A DNA stretch of 64,000 bases from Cinnamomum chago (GCA_038049695.1 CP142453.1:124099001-124163000), one strand, 5' to 3'; positions 12,736 through 25,047 are shown, counted from the first letter of the stretch. Made by a program: numbers and translations. Notes: generated from the sequence alone by a model not told the origin.

Positions 12736-13766
12736 GGCTACGGCGTCGGAGTCAAAGAAATGGGGTCAAAGACATTAAATCTCGCATGGCGTTGTAAGTT
12801 CAACAATACTGATAAAAGAAGGATGGTTCAATTAATCCAATGGAAAGTACTAGTCAAATTAGATTAAATTGGTCCTTGCCAATTCATTGTTCATCCATTG
12901 CCAATACTATTGGGAATTGAATTCACCAAATGTGGGCCCCTTGCTATAAAGATCTATGTGGCGGGGACATCATTATCTATCAAATTTCTACAGGTAAATA
13001 GATGTCTTCCACGTTGACCAATGTGCTGTCTCTCTCAATTTTGTCCCACATACTTTTGACCATTCCTTTTAAATGTCATGGCTTCATTCACTTCACACGA
13101 GTAATCATCACCTGCCCTGGGCACCCCTGCCTTTTTTTTTTATGGGCGAGCACTTGGATGAACCACGGGCAGGGGTGCCCATGTGCTTGCTGCTGCGATG
13201 ACCGAGTGACAGGGCGCCCTGGCGTCTGTTGCCGCGGGGAGACACGAGCGGGGCGCCGCCCAGGGCGCCCCTGCCACTCCGCCTGTTGCTGCAATGACGG
13301 GTGCTGCTGCGGCGGGCGGACGAGGAGCTGGCGCCGCCCTGGGTGCTCTGTTCCAGCTGGTTCGGGCGAGCAAATCAGGCCAGGTGAGCAGTTTTTTTTT
13401 TTTTTTGAAAAACTTCTAGAGGCCAAAACAGTTGTTTCTGGACTTTTTTGGACTTTTAACAGCATCAATCACAACTTTTGTGTGAGTCTTGTAGGGCTCG
13501 TCGAGAGCTTCGATTTGATATATTATACGCCCCGTTTGGAGCACTTTGGGCGAGCCTGAGAGCTTTGGGCGCTATGGAGGAGGCTGACCTTGGCGTGCAG
13601 GCATCAAGAGGCGCCGCTTTGGGCGAGCTAAGTGGGTCAGGTGCCCCTCCAAGCGCTGGTTTGACTCATTTGGGCGGCCGGATAGTTGGGTATGCTAATT
13701 TAATGTAGTCCCTCGGGTTGTAGATGACCTGAGTTTTAAGATCCTGCCTTTTGAGACCGTGCTTTT

Positions 13767-13922
13767 GGCGCCCTATGAGAGAGCCGCTAAGCAGGAGATA
13801 GGCTGCCTGTTTGAGAACAGTGCAGAGGTAGGCCAAGCTTTTTTGGCGACTCGCGAGATAGCCGCTAAGCTGGAGATAGACTGTCTGTTTAAGAACAGTG
13901 AAGAGGTAGGTCAAGCTTTTGG
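13767..13922. repeat. Two ~77-bp tandem units at the gag 3' end
   Basis: Segments starting GGCG at 13767 and 13845 share CCGCTAAGC, GGAGATAG, AGAACAGTG and AGAGGTAGG and end CAAGCTTTT. The 3' edge of the gag frame falls in the last few bases of this array. Confidence 0.7.
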
Positions 13923-15272
13923 CGATCCACAAGATGATTCACCTCGCCTAGACCTGTTGATTTCCTCAGCATTCATATATTTTTGAGCTTTTGTCAATAG
14001 TTCTAGCATGCTCTTTGGTGGTCGCTTCATTACTGAAAATAGGAAATTGGATGAACGGAGGCCTCCCAGAAAGGCGGTCATGGTGACTTTGTCATTGGAC
14101 TCCTCGACTTGGAGGACCTCCTCGTTAAAACGAGTGAGGTAACTCCTCAGACTCTCATCTCGGTCCTGTTTTATGCTGAGCAGGTGTGTGGCAAGCTTCT
14201 GGTGGCGGCGTCCACCGATAAGGCGTGAGACAAAAGACTTGCTTAACTCTCTAAATGTGGCTATGGATGCTTGGGGGAGATTGGCAAACCACTGCCGAGC
14301 GGAACCCTTCAATGTAGTTGGGAACGCCCTGCACATTATCTCGTCAGGGATATTATGCAGCTGCGTTTTGGACTTGTACGTCTCCAGATGGTCCAGTGGA
14401 TCTTTCGTTCCATCAAAGGTCTCCACGGATGGCATTTTGAATTTTCGAGGGAGTGGGTAGTTCACCACGTCAGGCTTGAACGGTGTATCCGTTCGCCTGA
14501 CCAGATAATCTACCGTCTCCGGTGCCTGCGCCCTTATGGCGTTGAAGACATCGCCCAGTTGATCCTGTATTTCTTTGATCTTTTCCTCCCAGCGATTGCC
14601 GGGTTCCCTGGACGGACCAGGGAAATAACTCCCATCTTCTATGCTGTGATTTTCACTTCCCCCCTCCTGGAAATGAGGATCCTCATCGTTAGAAGCAGGG
14701 GGAGGTGGTGGAAGTCCACTGCGATTCGCCCCTCCTAGAGGTCCTCCCGATAGGACCCCACCCGGGGGTGGAGGCGCCTCATGGTGGGCGCGGCCTTGAG
14801 GATCGACCAGGATTACCCCGTGGGGGGCGACATGGAGAGCTCCAGCAGAGACGCCCAGGGCGTGGGCGCCATGAGGATGGGCGCCCTGGGCATGGGCGCC
14901 CAGGTGTGCTCCTTGACCCTGGGCGCCCTGGGAATGGGCGCCCAGGTGAGGATGGGGACGGGCAGCTCCTCGGCCCTGGGCACCATGGGGATGGGCGCCC
15001 AGGCGAGGCACTCCTCTGCGTGGAGCATTTGGATGCTCCGGGCACGGCACTTTCTGCGGTGGTACCGTACCAAACTGTGCTCCTCCTTGCCCTACAAGCA
15101 TGAGTTGCAGTATCTGCTGGTTTTGGGTCACCAGCTGCTGCATGGTCTCCAGCATCTGTTGAGGAGAGGGAGCAGGAGCATTCGGTGCAGGGTTAGTCGG
15201 TGGAGGATTACCCTCGCCCTCCTGCGAGGGATTACCATCTTGTCGCCTTGTTGACCTTGTGGTGATTGGCAT
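13911..15272 (-). CDS. gag: Gag protein of a non-autonomous LTR retrotransposon
   Basis: A 453-codon open frame starts at an ATG at 15270-15272. The frame is open for 27 more codons upstream, but that part overlaps the primer-binding site and LTR, so I prefer the internal start. The N-terminal third is Pro/Gln-rich. The middle has a low-complexity Gly-Ala-His/Gln repeat encoded by the GGCGCC-rich DNA. Residues about 300-430 match the retrotransposon gag (capsid) family, with the typical LKGSARQWF and a later FLGGLR. There is no zinc knuckle and no pol frame after the stop. Gag would form the particle that packages element RNA; pol functions would have to come from an autonomous partner. The frame is unbroken even though the LTRs have diverged. 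Confidence 0.85.
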   Translation of the reverse strand: MPITTRSTRRQDGNPSQEGEGNPPPTNPAPNAPAPSPQQMLETMQQLVTQNQQILQLMLVGQGGAQFGTVPPQKVPCPEHPNAPRRGVPRLGAHPHGAQGRGAARPHPHLGAHSQGAQGQGAHLGAHAQGAHPHGAHALGVSAGALHVAPHGVILVDPQGRAHHEAPPPPGGVLSGGPLGGANRSGLPPPPPASNDEDPHFQEGGSENHSIEDGSYFPGPSREPGNRWEEKIKEIQDQLGDVFNAIRAQAPETVDYLVRRTDTPFKPDVVNYPLPRKFKMPSVETFDGTKDPLDHLETYKSKTQLHNIPDEIMCRAFPTTLKGSARQWFANLPQASIATFRELSKSFVSRLIGGRRHQKLATHLLSIKQDRDESLRSYLTRFNEEVLQVEESNDKVTMTAFLGGLRSSNFLFSVMKRPPKSMLELLTKAQKYMNAEEINRSRRGESSCGSPKA

Positions 15273-15321
15273 AGCTTTGAAAAAAGAAAATTTTCTTCGT
15301 TTCCCACAGACGGCGCCAAAC

Positions 15322-15831
15322 TGATGATGCCAAAAAGTGTTTTCGGGCACCATCGGTCAAGTGATGAGTAATTAATGTGAAAATTGAAGGAGAGAGAGAG
15401 AGAGAATTTATAGTGGTTCGGTCAGTGCGACCTACGTCCACTTCAAATTGGTGATTTTACTTCTCTGATGTAGGGATTACAAGTCAGGGGAATACAATAA
15501 TAGTGTAAAAATGGATAAGAGTTATTTTTCCCCCAGTGCTGGTGGGGCTCTTGGATTTATAGTTTTCCCCCAACAGATGGGGACTACTTTTCAGCAACGG
15601 ACGCTTCATTCTGATGGAGTCTTCGAACCACCCTCAACAGACGAGGCAGGTAGGATCTCTTCCGCCGGACTTGGTAAAAGCGAGTTAAAGGAAACGACGC
15701 GCTGACTTCGTCACTTCGTGGATCTGGACCCGACTTTCAATGAATGGATTTGGACCTGAGCTTATCATGGACTCGAGTCCCTTAGGCCTGACCTACCATT
15801 GTGGACTGAGTCACTTGGGCCTGACCCATCA
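15322..15831 (-). repeat. 5' LTR of the gag-only element
   Basis: It is the partner of 11767-12274. Immediately inside it, in element orientation, comes a TTGGCGCCGTCTGTGGGAA-type primer-binding sequence. I do not assign the tRNA. Confidence 0.88.
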
Positions 15832-15836
15832 AATGC

Positions 15837-17572
15837 AATCAATCATGTGAGGGATGATCTAAAATTTCTAACTTGTACTCCAATAATAGTTGGCCCCACG
15901 ATTAATTCAACTACAAGATAAACAACGTGATTAGTAATGCATAAAATTATTTTAATCACGATATTTTTCTATAGTCAATTTAATTGTGTACCCAACTCTT
16001 ATTAGATTAAAATGTCAGCACATTCCTTACGGGGGTTTTCAACAGGTGGTGAGAATTATGCTCAATGAAGCATATCTTAAAGGGTCATGACTCATACTCA
16101 TACTCATACTCATATGCTTGCACTCATTCACATACCTAAATGACATGACTCATACCTAAATGATTTAAGTGAAAACACTTACCGTGTTTTCATGCGATGG
16201 ATGATAGAATTCATGTGAACACGTCCATTATAAAGTTAACGGGACGCTTGCCGCGCAGGAAACGCGCTGATGATTGTGGTTGTGGCCGGGGGGCCGCACC
16301 TCCCAGGCGAGTTTCAGAGCACCTGGACGCAGTCTTGATAGTGGGCGCGTAAAATGTTGACCACGGTCGCGATCATGTTGTGCCATAGTGAGATAACGTG
16401 ACCTACTTTTTGTCTCCAGCTGCTTCTCAGCTACCGTGTTACATGAGTGAGTTTGTCTGAGTTCAATATTAAAATCCCCACTCGGGGTTATCTTTTTTTC
16501 CATTTTTTCTCATGTATCCGTTGACTCTAAATGTTTTTTTTTTTTTTTTTTTTTTTCCAAAATTGGATAAGTAGTATAGTAGATGTGGGATAGCCTAACT
16601 ACATAGGGATCGCGTCGTGGGTGGCTACCGGAGATTAGACAGTAATTTTCATTGGGCTGTCTCTTCAATATTGTTTTTGTTATTGCAATATAATCTCTTC
16701 ACCCTGAATCTCTCTTATATGTAATAAATCTCATGGGTTTTACAATGATTTGAGCAGTTGAATTGAAATCAAATAAAATCATGCATTTTAACACGGTTGT
16801 ACTTGAGGGTGATGAATCCAGGGGTTAGAATGATGTGACAAGCTTGAAATTTTATATATGAGTTGATCCCATTTGGATCTTTTGACCCCCACATTATCCA
16901 TGATTGGCGGGCCTCAGGTTGACCCCACAGGTTCTCTGTTGGTGAGATATCCACACAAAAGCACGCCCCATATGTATGCGTTATATTTTTTCTATTCTTA
17001 ATATATAGCACTACGCTAAGGTGCTAAGGTCCAAGCTTGAGACTAGTATCAACTAGACTAACATATAGACCGAGGAAAAGGCCCATCTGTATGTGTCCTT
17101 CTAACAGCTGGCTAATGGGAGGTTTATTGACATATACATACCTTTAACTCCACCATACAATCAATTTCATATCAAGTCTGTGGCCAGGGGTAGGCTCGGG
17201 AAAAAAAAATATATTAATCAGGTTAAAAGTATCAGACGCAAGGATGATTTTAAAAGTTAATATGATCAACCAAAATCCATAATTAATATATTCAGTTCGG
17301 GTTATGATGATCAACCTTGATCCTAGTCGGAACCCACCAGAGTTCCCTATCTAAACCCGACCCATTTGCATCCTTACTAATGACAATGATTGTCACTTTC
17401 TATTGAATCAGGGTCGGGCTATTTTAGCAGCGAATGTAATCAAAAGGCTTTTAACATGCACATCACATGTAAATGTTCATTGATTTAACATGCATAGCAC
17501 CTGAAAATATTCTTTTAACTATGGTGGTTGCAAGCCCTTTGTCACCTCAATTATATACAAATCGGTCACTAT
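15837..17572. other. Intergenic stretch, no gene recognised
   Basis: It contains an ACTCAT microsatellite (about 16088-16113), a poly-T run near 16533-16556 and AT-rich DNA. A 91-codon minus-strand frame at 16228-16503 has no recognisable motif and is not called. Confidence 0.55.
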
Positions 17573-17580
17573 CACATACA

Positions 17581-17954
17581 TAGGGATGTAAATGGGTATC
17601 CGATTCTCCGATTACCCGAAGGTTCCGACCCGTTAAAAATCGGGTCTGGGTCCTTATTTAGGCCCCGATAAGTAAATGGGTCCGGGTCCAGTTTCACGTT
17701 GGTTCGGACTTGTGGACTTGAGACCCGACATATTACCTCAATTTTCGAAAATATTCCCTAAAAACCATGTTTTTTTTTTTAAATATTATTCTCTAACTAA
17801 ACCCGAACCTGGATCCAGACCTGTCCCATATATGGTTCTAGTTCTGGTTCCGGAGTCAAAAAACCGGTTCCGAAACGGTTCCGGGTCCGGATCGATTCCA
17901 CCTTCTCCTTAACGGTTTGAGTTCCGCACCGGAACCGACCCGTTTACAACTCTA
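17581..17954. mobile_element. hAT-type MITE, 374 bp
   Basis: The TIRs TAGGGATGTAAATGGG and TAGAGTTGTAAACGGG (reverse complement of the right) are flanked by 8-bp TSDs CACATACA (17573-17580) and CGCATACA (17955-17962), matching at seven of eight. The interior is rich in CCGGTTCC/GGGTCC motifs and is non-coding. Confidence 0.78.
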
Positions 17955-17962
17955 CGCATACA

Positions 17963-19449
17963 TTTTATATATGTCAATATCGTCGGGAGAACTTACCACT
18001 TAAAACATATAGGATAGTGCATGTTGACCATTTAGAACCTAACATGCCTTTAAAAGGTTCCTGGATTAGCACGAGCAACGTCGCAAGGACATCTATATTA
18101 TACTCCTTGCATCTATGGGCAAGCATCCAGGTACTTTTGCAACTACTTTGTGCTTCCCTCGTGGTTATGATTTAAAAATTCGATCGGCAATTTAGCTGGT
18201 GAAGCATAAAGCTCCCTTGAACCTATAAGAATTTAATAGGTTGTTCATTCCAAATTTGGAGTGCTATTAAAATTTGATTATAAAAAAAAATGAAGCATTG
18301 AATTATATGTTGAAAGTAAAGAAAGGGTATTATTATGCTAATTAAAAGTACATCTAATGGATTTGCATGCAGAGGTAACCACCATACGAGACACCTCATC
18401 ATAGATCCAACCCCTCACACTCATTATTCCCTTATCAATTAGGACTTACCCTAATTTGACATTGATTTGAATTTCACTCATTGTTGAATTAGAGACTTTA
18501 AGATCTAATGGTTTTTTAAGTTACATTTTATATGAGATTTAACCCAACGGTGAGTGTAATTCAAATTAGTACCAAGTTAGAGTAAGTGTTAATTCATTGT
18601 TTGGGGGGGCGGGGCGGGGGGGGGGGGCGTTACCCCTTAGCAGAACATATCCCATTAAAGAAATAACAAAGTGTAAATCTAAAAGGAATGTTTAAAAAAT
18701 TTATATTCGAAGTTTTTTATTTTTTTTTTAAGAAAATTATGTTACGAATCCTAGATTTAATTTGATATAAATTGTCTTTCATAACAATTGAGTGGTCTTA
18801 AGAAATTTTTTCTTTGACAAATTCAAGGGTTAGAACATCATTTTTACACAATTCAACTAATGGTGAGTGGTTTCCACAAATCTTAAATATAAGTTTTATT
18901 CCTCATCCTTGTGAAAAGCGTACTTATATATATATATATATTTTGTCAATAACGTAAGAAGTCAAAATATAACAATATAAAAACCACTTATCCGCCATAA
19001 AAATACAGATATATATATATATATAGGTGTGGCTTGCAGATAAAGGTGGTGCTTGTTAATTAATCATTTGTTTGTCTAAATATCTATTTATTTAGAAGAT
19101 ATCCAGGAATACTTGTTTGAGGAACATCTAAACTCTCCAAATGTTAGTTCTGAGTGGATTGTTAAACGCATACAGGTTTGGGAAGCATGTAAGAGGAGTT
19201 GTTCCTTATAGCTCAATGGATTTGCAAACTTAAATGGGGGAGGTGGACATCGAGAAGTCAGTGAAAGAAAGGATTTTTGATGGGTTTGGAGGATTTGAAA
19301 AATCCTATCTCCACCAAAATGTGAGTTTTCCTTGAAATTGAAGAAAACAAGAGAGAATTCCTCTCAATGACATTGCCCAAATGTGCCCAAGATTCCAAGC
19401 ATTTTGAATCAAAATGCTTCACACTAGTTGGCTCAAAATACCATCTAGC
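17963..19449. other. AT-rich intergenic stretch
   Basis: No gene is visible. It contains a G-rich run (about 18603-18629) and TA dinucleotide repeats near 18926-18942 and 19010-19024. Confidence 0.55.
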
Positions 19450-19457
19450 ATAATTGG

Positions 19458-19799
19458 TAGGGTTGTAAACAAGTCGGGGGAATTGGAACCAGATTCAGAA
19501 TCGGAACCGTTTCGGAATCGGTTTTTTGGCTTCGGAACTGTAACCATAATCATATCAGATGACAAGTTTGGATCCGGGTCTGGATCTAGGTAGAGAATAA
19601 TATTTTAAAAAAATATGATTTTAGGAGATGTTTTCAAAATTTTAGGTAATATGTCGAGTATCGGGTCTACGATTCTGAACCAAAGTGGAACCGGACCCAA
19701 ACTCATTTACTTGTCGGGGCCTAAATAAGGACCCAGACCAGATTTTTAATGGTCGGAACTTCCGGAAAATCAGAGAATCGGAATCCATTTACATCCCTA
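19458..19799. mobile_element. hAT-type MITE, 342 bp, inverted relative of the 17.6-kb copy
   Basis: The TIRs TAGGGTTGTAAACAAG and TAGGGATGTAAATGG (reverse complement of the right) have perfect 8-bp TSDs ATAATTGG at 19450-19457 and 19800-19807. Internal motifs match the reverse complement of the 17581-17954 element, so both belong to one family in opposite orientations. Confidence 0.85.
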
Positions 19800-20653
19800 A
19801 TAATTGGTTGGTGTGGTCATTAACGACTTACGCCGGAAGCATTCTGATTATAATATATTAAAGCCAAGGACTTTGGCTTTAATTTTGACTGGCAGTTATA
19901 ATTTTGATCGACTGTTATACTACTTTATTTTAAATCTTTCATTTTTTCTTTCCACTTGCCCTTTTGATTTCACTCCACCACCCACTTTTATGTTTTTTTC
20001 ATGCAACAATATAACTGCTCAATCATATGACTACATGTAATTACTATGCATTTGAAAACTTACTTCTTCTATATAAGATGAAAATATTTATATCTTAGCT
20101 TCCTCGTATTCCAAGAAATGACGTTGAAAATCAAGGATATATGTTTTTTTGTCATTAATTTATTCATTATGATTCCCTGACGTAGGGTTATTTGTAATTA
20201 AATTTGACAACCTTTCATTTAGATGACGTTCTGACTGATGCATTTAAGTAATATATTTAAAAATTCTAAATCATAAACTTTGTCATGAAATTTTATTAAT
20301 TAATTATTTGAATCATGACTTTCACACTTACATTGCCCGGGCTGAGGCTGAGAACGGGGACGTTGGTGCTAGTACTATTATTATAGGAAGGGAAGTACAA
20401 ACAGCACACTCACATATACAAGGTTGTTTCGCGTGGACATGGCGAGGCGAGCTAAGCGTAGCTGTCTTTTACACCTCCAATACAGCGGGCGGAAACATTC
20501 CACACGTCTTTCACTGCATGCCTTCACCTGGAGTTTTCCTTGCATGCTCGTCGTCATCATCATCATCATCATCATCACTATAGATGAAACTTGCGGCAAC
20601 CCATCTTGAATACCAATTGTACCAACACTCCATAGTCCATCCAACCACACCGT

Positions 20654-21570
20654 CAGTGGCGGATCAGGATTTTCGTTTGAGGGGTGCGAAACGATGGTAA
20701 TTGAAAAAATTCAAAAAAATTATATAGTAATATTTTCTTCACATTAATAATGACAAAATAGAAAATGTATTGCATTTAAATGATTACAAAATATTCAAGT
20801 GTATCAACTAGCATTTGATCATCAAAAGTCACATCTCAACTATACAACAAAGCTTTTACGATTGCCATCGACAGTTCTTCATGTTTTGAAAGCGTTGCAT
20901 GATTGTCTCATCGTCAATGTTATTAAATATGTCCCTTTCGATATATAGAAGTAAACAATCATTCAACCACTCATCAACATAAGCTTTTTCTTGTGTCTAA
21001 AGAAGAGAAAAAGGTAGTGGAGATGGGGCAATGGGAATTAGGGTTGTAATGGGATAGGCCCAAGTCAGTTCAAGAAGAGGGAATGAAAGGCAAGGACTAG
21101 ATTCCCTTTATGGGTGGCAGGGTGGGTGATTTCGGTTTCTTCTAGAAGCATGGAATATCACTTGGAGTTGGGTTGTCTATCTTCTCCTCTTCTATGTCTC
21201 TACATCTGTAAGACTAAGTTTTGGAGCCTCGACGCCTCGTCAATCGTCGACTTGAAACCGTGAGCGCAAGAGAAATAGAGAGGGAGGGAGAAAGAAAAAT
21301 TGTTGATTTGGTGCGTCGATGAAGAGTTTCCAATAGACATTGGAGATGGAGAAGGGTTGGAGAGATACAAGGGTCTTTGATTTAAGGGAACTGAGAGGAT
21401 TTTTCAATTGTTGATGTGGGTGGGTGCATTTTAACGATGGGCTTTAAATGGAGGGTGCTAGATGGATGTTTAAGTGGGGCAGGGGTGCATGACCCATATC
21501 CCTCTAAAAGGAATTTCAAAATTTTCTTGGTGCACCTGCACTCAGATCAATGCATGTGTGTCCGCCCCTG
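20654..21570. mobile_element. Non-autonomous hAT-type element, 917 bp
   Basis: The ends CAGTGGCGGA and CAGGGGCGGA (reverse complement of the right end) are inverted repeats. Perfect 8-bp TSDs CACACCGT lie at 20646-20653 and 21571-21578. Its termini match those of the 2951-3971 and 22252-22744 elements. No transposase is seen. Confidence 0.85.
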
Positions 21571-21578
21571 CACACCGT

Positions 21579-22243
21579 AGATCTCAGCTTCAATGATCCA
21601 TCCAGAAGATACTGGCTGATTTATTAAAGTTGAGGATAGGATTCATTTATAACATTCTCAAAATCGTTCTGGTGGGGCATCTTCATCGAGCTATAGCTAT
21701 GGACACGTGGCATACCGGGTAAGTTTGCACAAAGTTTTGCACCTCTACATGTCCCTCTATCAAACATCAATTCAGGCCAAAATCGCCGATTCCCTCCACT
21801 GGGTTGGAAGTTGGAACCCACTGCCGACCCGACCCGACCCGACCCGACCCAACGGTAATCGGCGACTTTCGTTGAATTTCATTTCCACGTATGGCGGCTG
21901 CAGGACAGATTAACCCAACCGAAATAATGCTACAATGGTCGGGTGTTGGTTTTTTAATGAGGGAATTTCATTGTCATTGCTTGCAAGAGAGGTTCAAATT
22001 GGCACGCACATGCCCACTACACCATGTCTATAATGTACAGGACAAAAAGGATGAGCCAAGGTTTTCTCAACTCCATCACTCCATCTGAATCTGGTTGCTA
22101 AACAGGTGACGACCTTTGAATTTCATTGTGCCAGCACTGCCAGGGTCATCACCCATCTATACGTGTGGGAACATGGTTTGTCCAAATGTTTGCATGTGGT
22201 GTGGACGAAGGTGAGAACTTAGCATAGCAAGATTTTATTTATA
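21579..22243. other. Intergenic stretch with a short pentanucleotide repeat
   Basis: A (GACCC)n microsatellite lies at about 21825-21850. No gene signature is present. Confidence 0.5.
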
Positions 22244-22251
22244 GTGACCAA

Positions 22252-22636
22252 CAGGGGCGGAGCCAGGATTTCATCTTTGAGGGGGCCAAAACTTGAATAA
22301 AATTTTATTTTACCAATTATTATAACTATCATATTTTAAAGTTTTCTTTTTGACATAGTTATAAGTTCAACCATGATTTTGTTCCTTGAAAATGCTGGAC
22401 ATAGAGAAGACGGCGTGCAAAATTTTAACCACTGAAGATGAGAAATTAATGGAAAAAAAGAGGAGACGAACAAAACAAAGAAGGAAGAGCTGAAGAGGGT
22501 TAGGGCTTAAGACTCGAGTCTGGAGAGGTTTTCGAAAGTTAAAAGGGTTGGGAGTGGGGGCCGGGGTGGGGTGGGGTTTAACTTAGAAAAAAAATCCAAA
22601 AACCTTGAGGGGGGGCCATTTTGGTGTTTTAAAAGA

Positions 22637-22672
<36 letters not shown>

Positions 22673-22744
22673 TTTTCAAAGGCTGGGGGGGGGGGGGGGG
22701 GGGGGGCCAGGCCCCCCCCAGGCCTCAACACAGTTCCGCCCCTG
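22252..22744. mobile_element. Non-autonomous hAT-type element, 493 bp, with long homopolymers
   Basis: The TIR CAGGGGCGGA occurs at both ends, with perfect 8-bp TSDs GTGACCAA at 22244-22251 and 22745-22752. The interior has 30 consecutive A (22641-22670) and 22 consecutive G (22685-22706), which may be hard to sequence correctly. Confidence 0.85.
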
Positions 22745-22752
22745 GTGACCAA

Positions 22753-25047
22753 TGTCCTAATCAATGTCAAATCAAAACTAGTACGAGCTCAAGGGATGAA
22801 TACTTTATGATTGAGATGGTCAAAGATGGCTCTATGTATATAAACCAAAGAAGAGAAAATTTTAATAAGAAGGGCATCCCAAAGAATTTGTTGCTGTCCT
22901 GAATCACAAGAAATAGCCACTTGTCATGTTGCCACTTGCCCCTTGACTTTAAGCCAAAACTTAACAAGCTTAGGTTATTTATTTGCTCGATAGAATACAT
23001 AGAAATTTATGTCATTTGTGGTTCAAAATGAAGTTCAAAAGTGAATATATAGAAATAACTATCAAGTAACCTATCATTTAATTTATGGGAATTGAATAAA
23101 AGGAAGATGAGAATGAAATACTTAGCAATCACTCTTATAATTCAAAACCCAAGAAAGTTACGGTGCCATTTATATCTCTACCTTGTTTCCTCTCTACTTC
23201 ATACCCTTCCCTGCTCTCCTCTTTAAAGACTCTTTGTGGAGCAAATTTGATTAAGAATTTCAATTTTATTTGATGCAAAACAAATAGGCCATAACCATTG
23301 TTAGCACATATTTTTCATATGCCTATGTTAAGTAATAAAATAAATAAATAGCAGTAGGCCAAATTTCCATAGAATAGATGAGTTGTCGGCTATAACATGT
23401 TGTATATTATGGTATTTGTTTTCCAATGAGCATATAGACCTTTTATTTTCTTTTTCTTTTTCTTTTTTGCTCCAATATTGAACTCGCACACTCTAATCTT
23501 ATACTTTTTTTCTTAAGTAACTGAGCTACAACTTTGAGAAGATTGTATATACTTTTTAATAAAGGTGTAAAATATTCAATTCTAGAGACATCATGAGATT
23601 AGAATACAAAAAAACTGAAGTAAGATTATGTCTTTTTATATAACATCAAAATGTCACCAGTATAATTTTGATTCGAGCAAGAGTTTCTTCAACCATAGAG
23701 CAAGGTAGAACAATTATTATGAGTTTGAATATTGGAAGAGAGCTCACCCTATTGATGAATTTCTAACAATCGTTGCAAATACCGATGATTCTTGACAATA
23801 TCATAGTATTGTTGAAAGATTTTGATAAAAACCTTTGTATTTACAAAATATTGCTTATGTGGCAAGTTTTACAATAATATGGCAAGAACTCTCCAAAGAG
23901 AGTTGTGAAAATGGCCCTTCATTTATTAATGTTCATCAATTAATATTTAAGAAGTTTCATTAAAAATAATGTCATTGCTTCTTTTTGCTATTAATGGTTT
24001 GGCTCTTTTAAGCTTGGCAATACTATGCCTGTAACTAACATTTTACCATCTTTGAAACAATGTCATCATTACCTTCAATAACTAAGCATATTTTTAGGAA
24101 TGTTTCAACCTATCTAAATAGGCTCTTCCTACTATTTAACCAATCTAAATAAGCACCACTTTCTACTCATTACTATCTTAATTAATAGCCAAAACTTAAC
24201 ACTCATCCTAATTACATAGTCCCTTTAATTAATTATACAAAATCCGACATTCCCAACTTTGTCATATGGCCGTAATTTGGAAAATCTTCGAAGCAAAATA
24301 ACCTTTCTCCATCTAACTTTTTTCATTGTTTTGCAATAATACTAATTGTATCATTGTAAAAGACTACTTAAGATTATTATTATTAACTACTTATAGGGCG
24401 GACTCAGGCACAACTGCGAGGGTGCATTTAAAAAATTCATGAAGAATTATGGGACCACTTTCAAAATTTACATGAAAGTCCTCAATTTGCCCTAAAATCA
24501 AACTACCTATCAAGATTCGCACCCCCTCAAACTAAAATTTTGGATCCGCCATTGATTTTACTCTACTTTTAACATGGATGATGGATATCTATTTTTGGTT
24601 TTTACTCTATTTTCTTTTTTACAGTATCTAAGTAAAAGAAAATCACAATTTTGAAAAAATGGAAAAAAAATTGGAGAAAGATATTTGTGACTTGATCCGG
24701 ACTGACCTGCGTTAAAACTGCCAAATTTTGACTCGTCCGAGGAATCGGGAACATGGAAGTGGCACATCCGTAATTCCCGGTCCCCATGAAATAAAATCGC
24801 TCCGTGCCGTGCGATTAAATCGGCGATGCTTTGAAGAAAAACCGCCCGCAGTTGCAACACCCTTCCAAAATTCACATCAAATGAACCACCACCTGTCACA
24901 CAACACACACTCTCTTTCCTTCCGCAAAACCACTGCTCTACTTTCTTCTCCAGAAAAGCTGTTTTCCGTTTTCTCACATAACGTCCGTAAGGTAACTTCG
25001 GTGCTCGAAACCCATGTGATTGTGACGGAATACCGCTTTCACACACC
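22753..25047. promoter_or_regulatory. Upstream region of the MYC2-like gene
   Basis: The stretch is AT-rich with no gene. A decayed hAT-like relic lies at about 24396-24554. The 200 bp before the MYC start are less AT-rich and include a CA-rich run near 24898-24910, a plausible 5' UTR or core promoter. I could not fix a transcription start or a convincing TATA box. Confidence 0.4.
24396..24554. mobile_element. Decayed hAT-like relic
   Basis: Ends resembling the local TIR family are present (AGGGCGGACTCAGG on the left, GGATCCGCCATTG on the right), but no TSD matches. It is a probable short relic of the same family as the 2951, 20654 and 22252 elements. Confidence 0.35.

Larger units (their letters stand above)
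11767..15831 (-). mobile_element. Complete gag-only LTR retrotransposon (TR-GAG-like)
   Basis: Two LTRs of about 510 bp (11767-12274 and 15322-15831) begin TGATGATG and end GACCCATCA, and are flanked by the exact TSD AATGC (11762-11766 and 15832-15836). I count roughly 30 differences between the LTRs, about 6 percent. The element reads on the minus strand: the right LTR is the 5' LTR, the primer-binding region lies at about 15303-15321, and a purine-rich tract (minus-strand sense) abuts the left LTR at 12275-12290. Only a gag frame is present and no protease, reverse transcriptase or integrase, matching the published TR-GAG class of non-autonomous elements. Confidence 0.88.

Noticed and set aside
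12323-12867. Several overlapping Ala/Gly/Pro/Arg-rich frames on both strands
   Set aside because: They arise from the GGCGCC repeats in the non-coding part of the gag-only element and show no domain.
14271-15254. Plus-strand frames of 130-157 codons opposite gag
   Set aside because: They are antisense shadows of the real minus-strand gag frame.
16228-16503. 91-codon minus-strand frame
   Set aside because: No homology recognised, no splice or promoter context.
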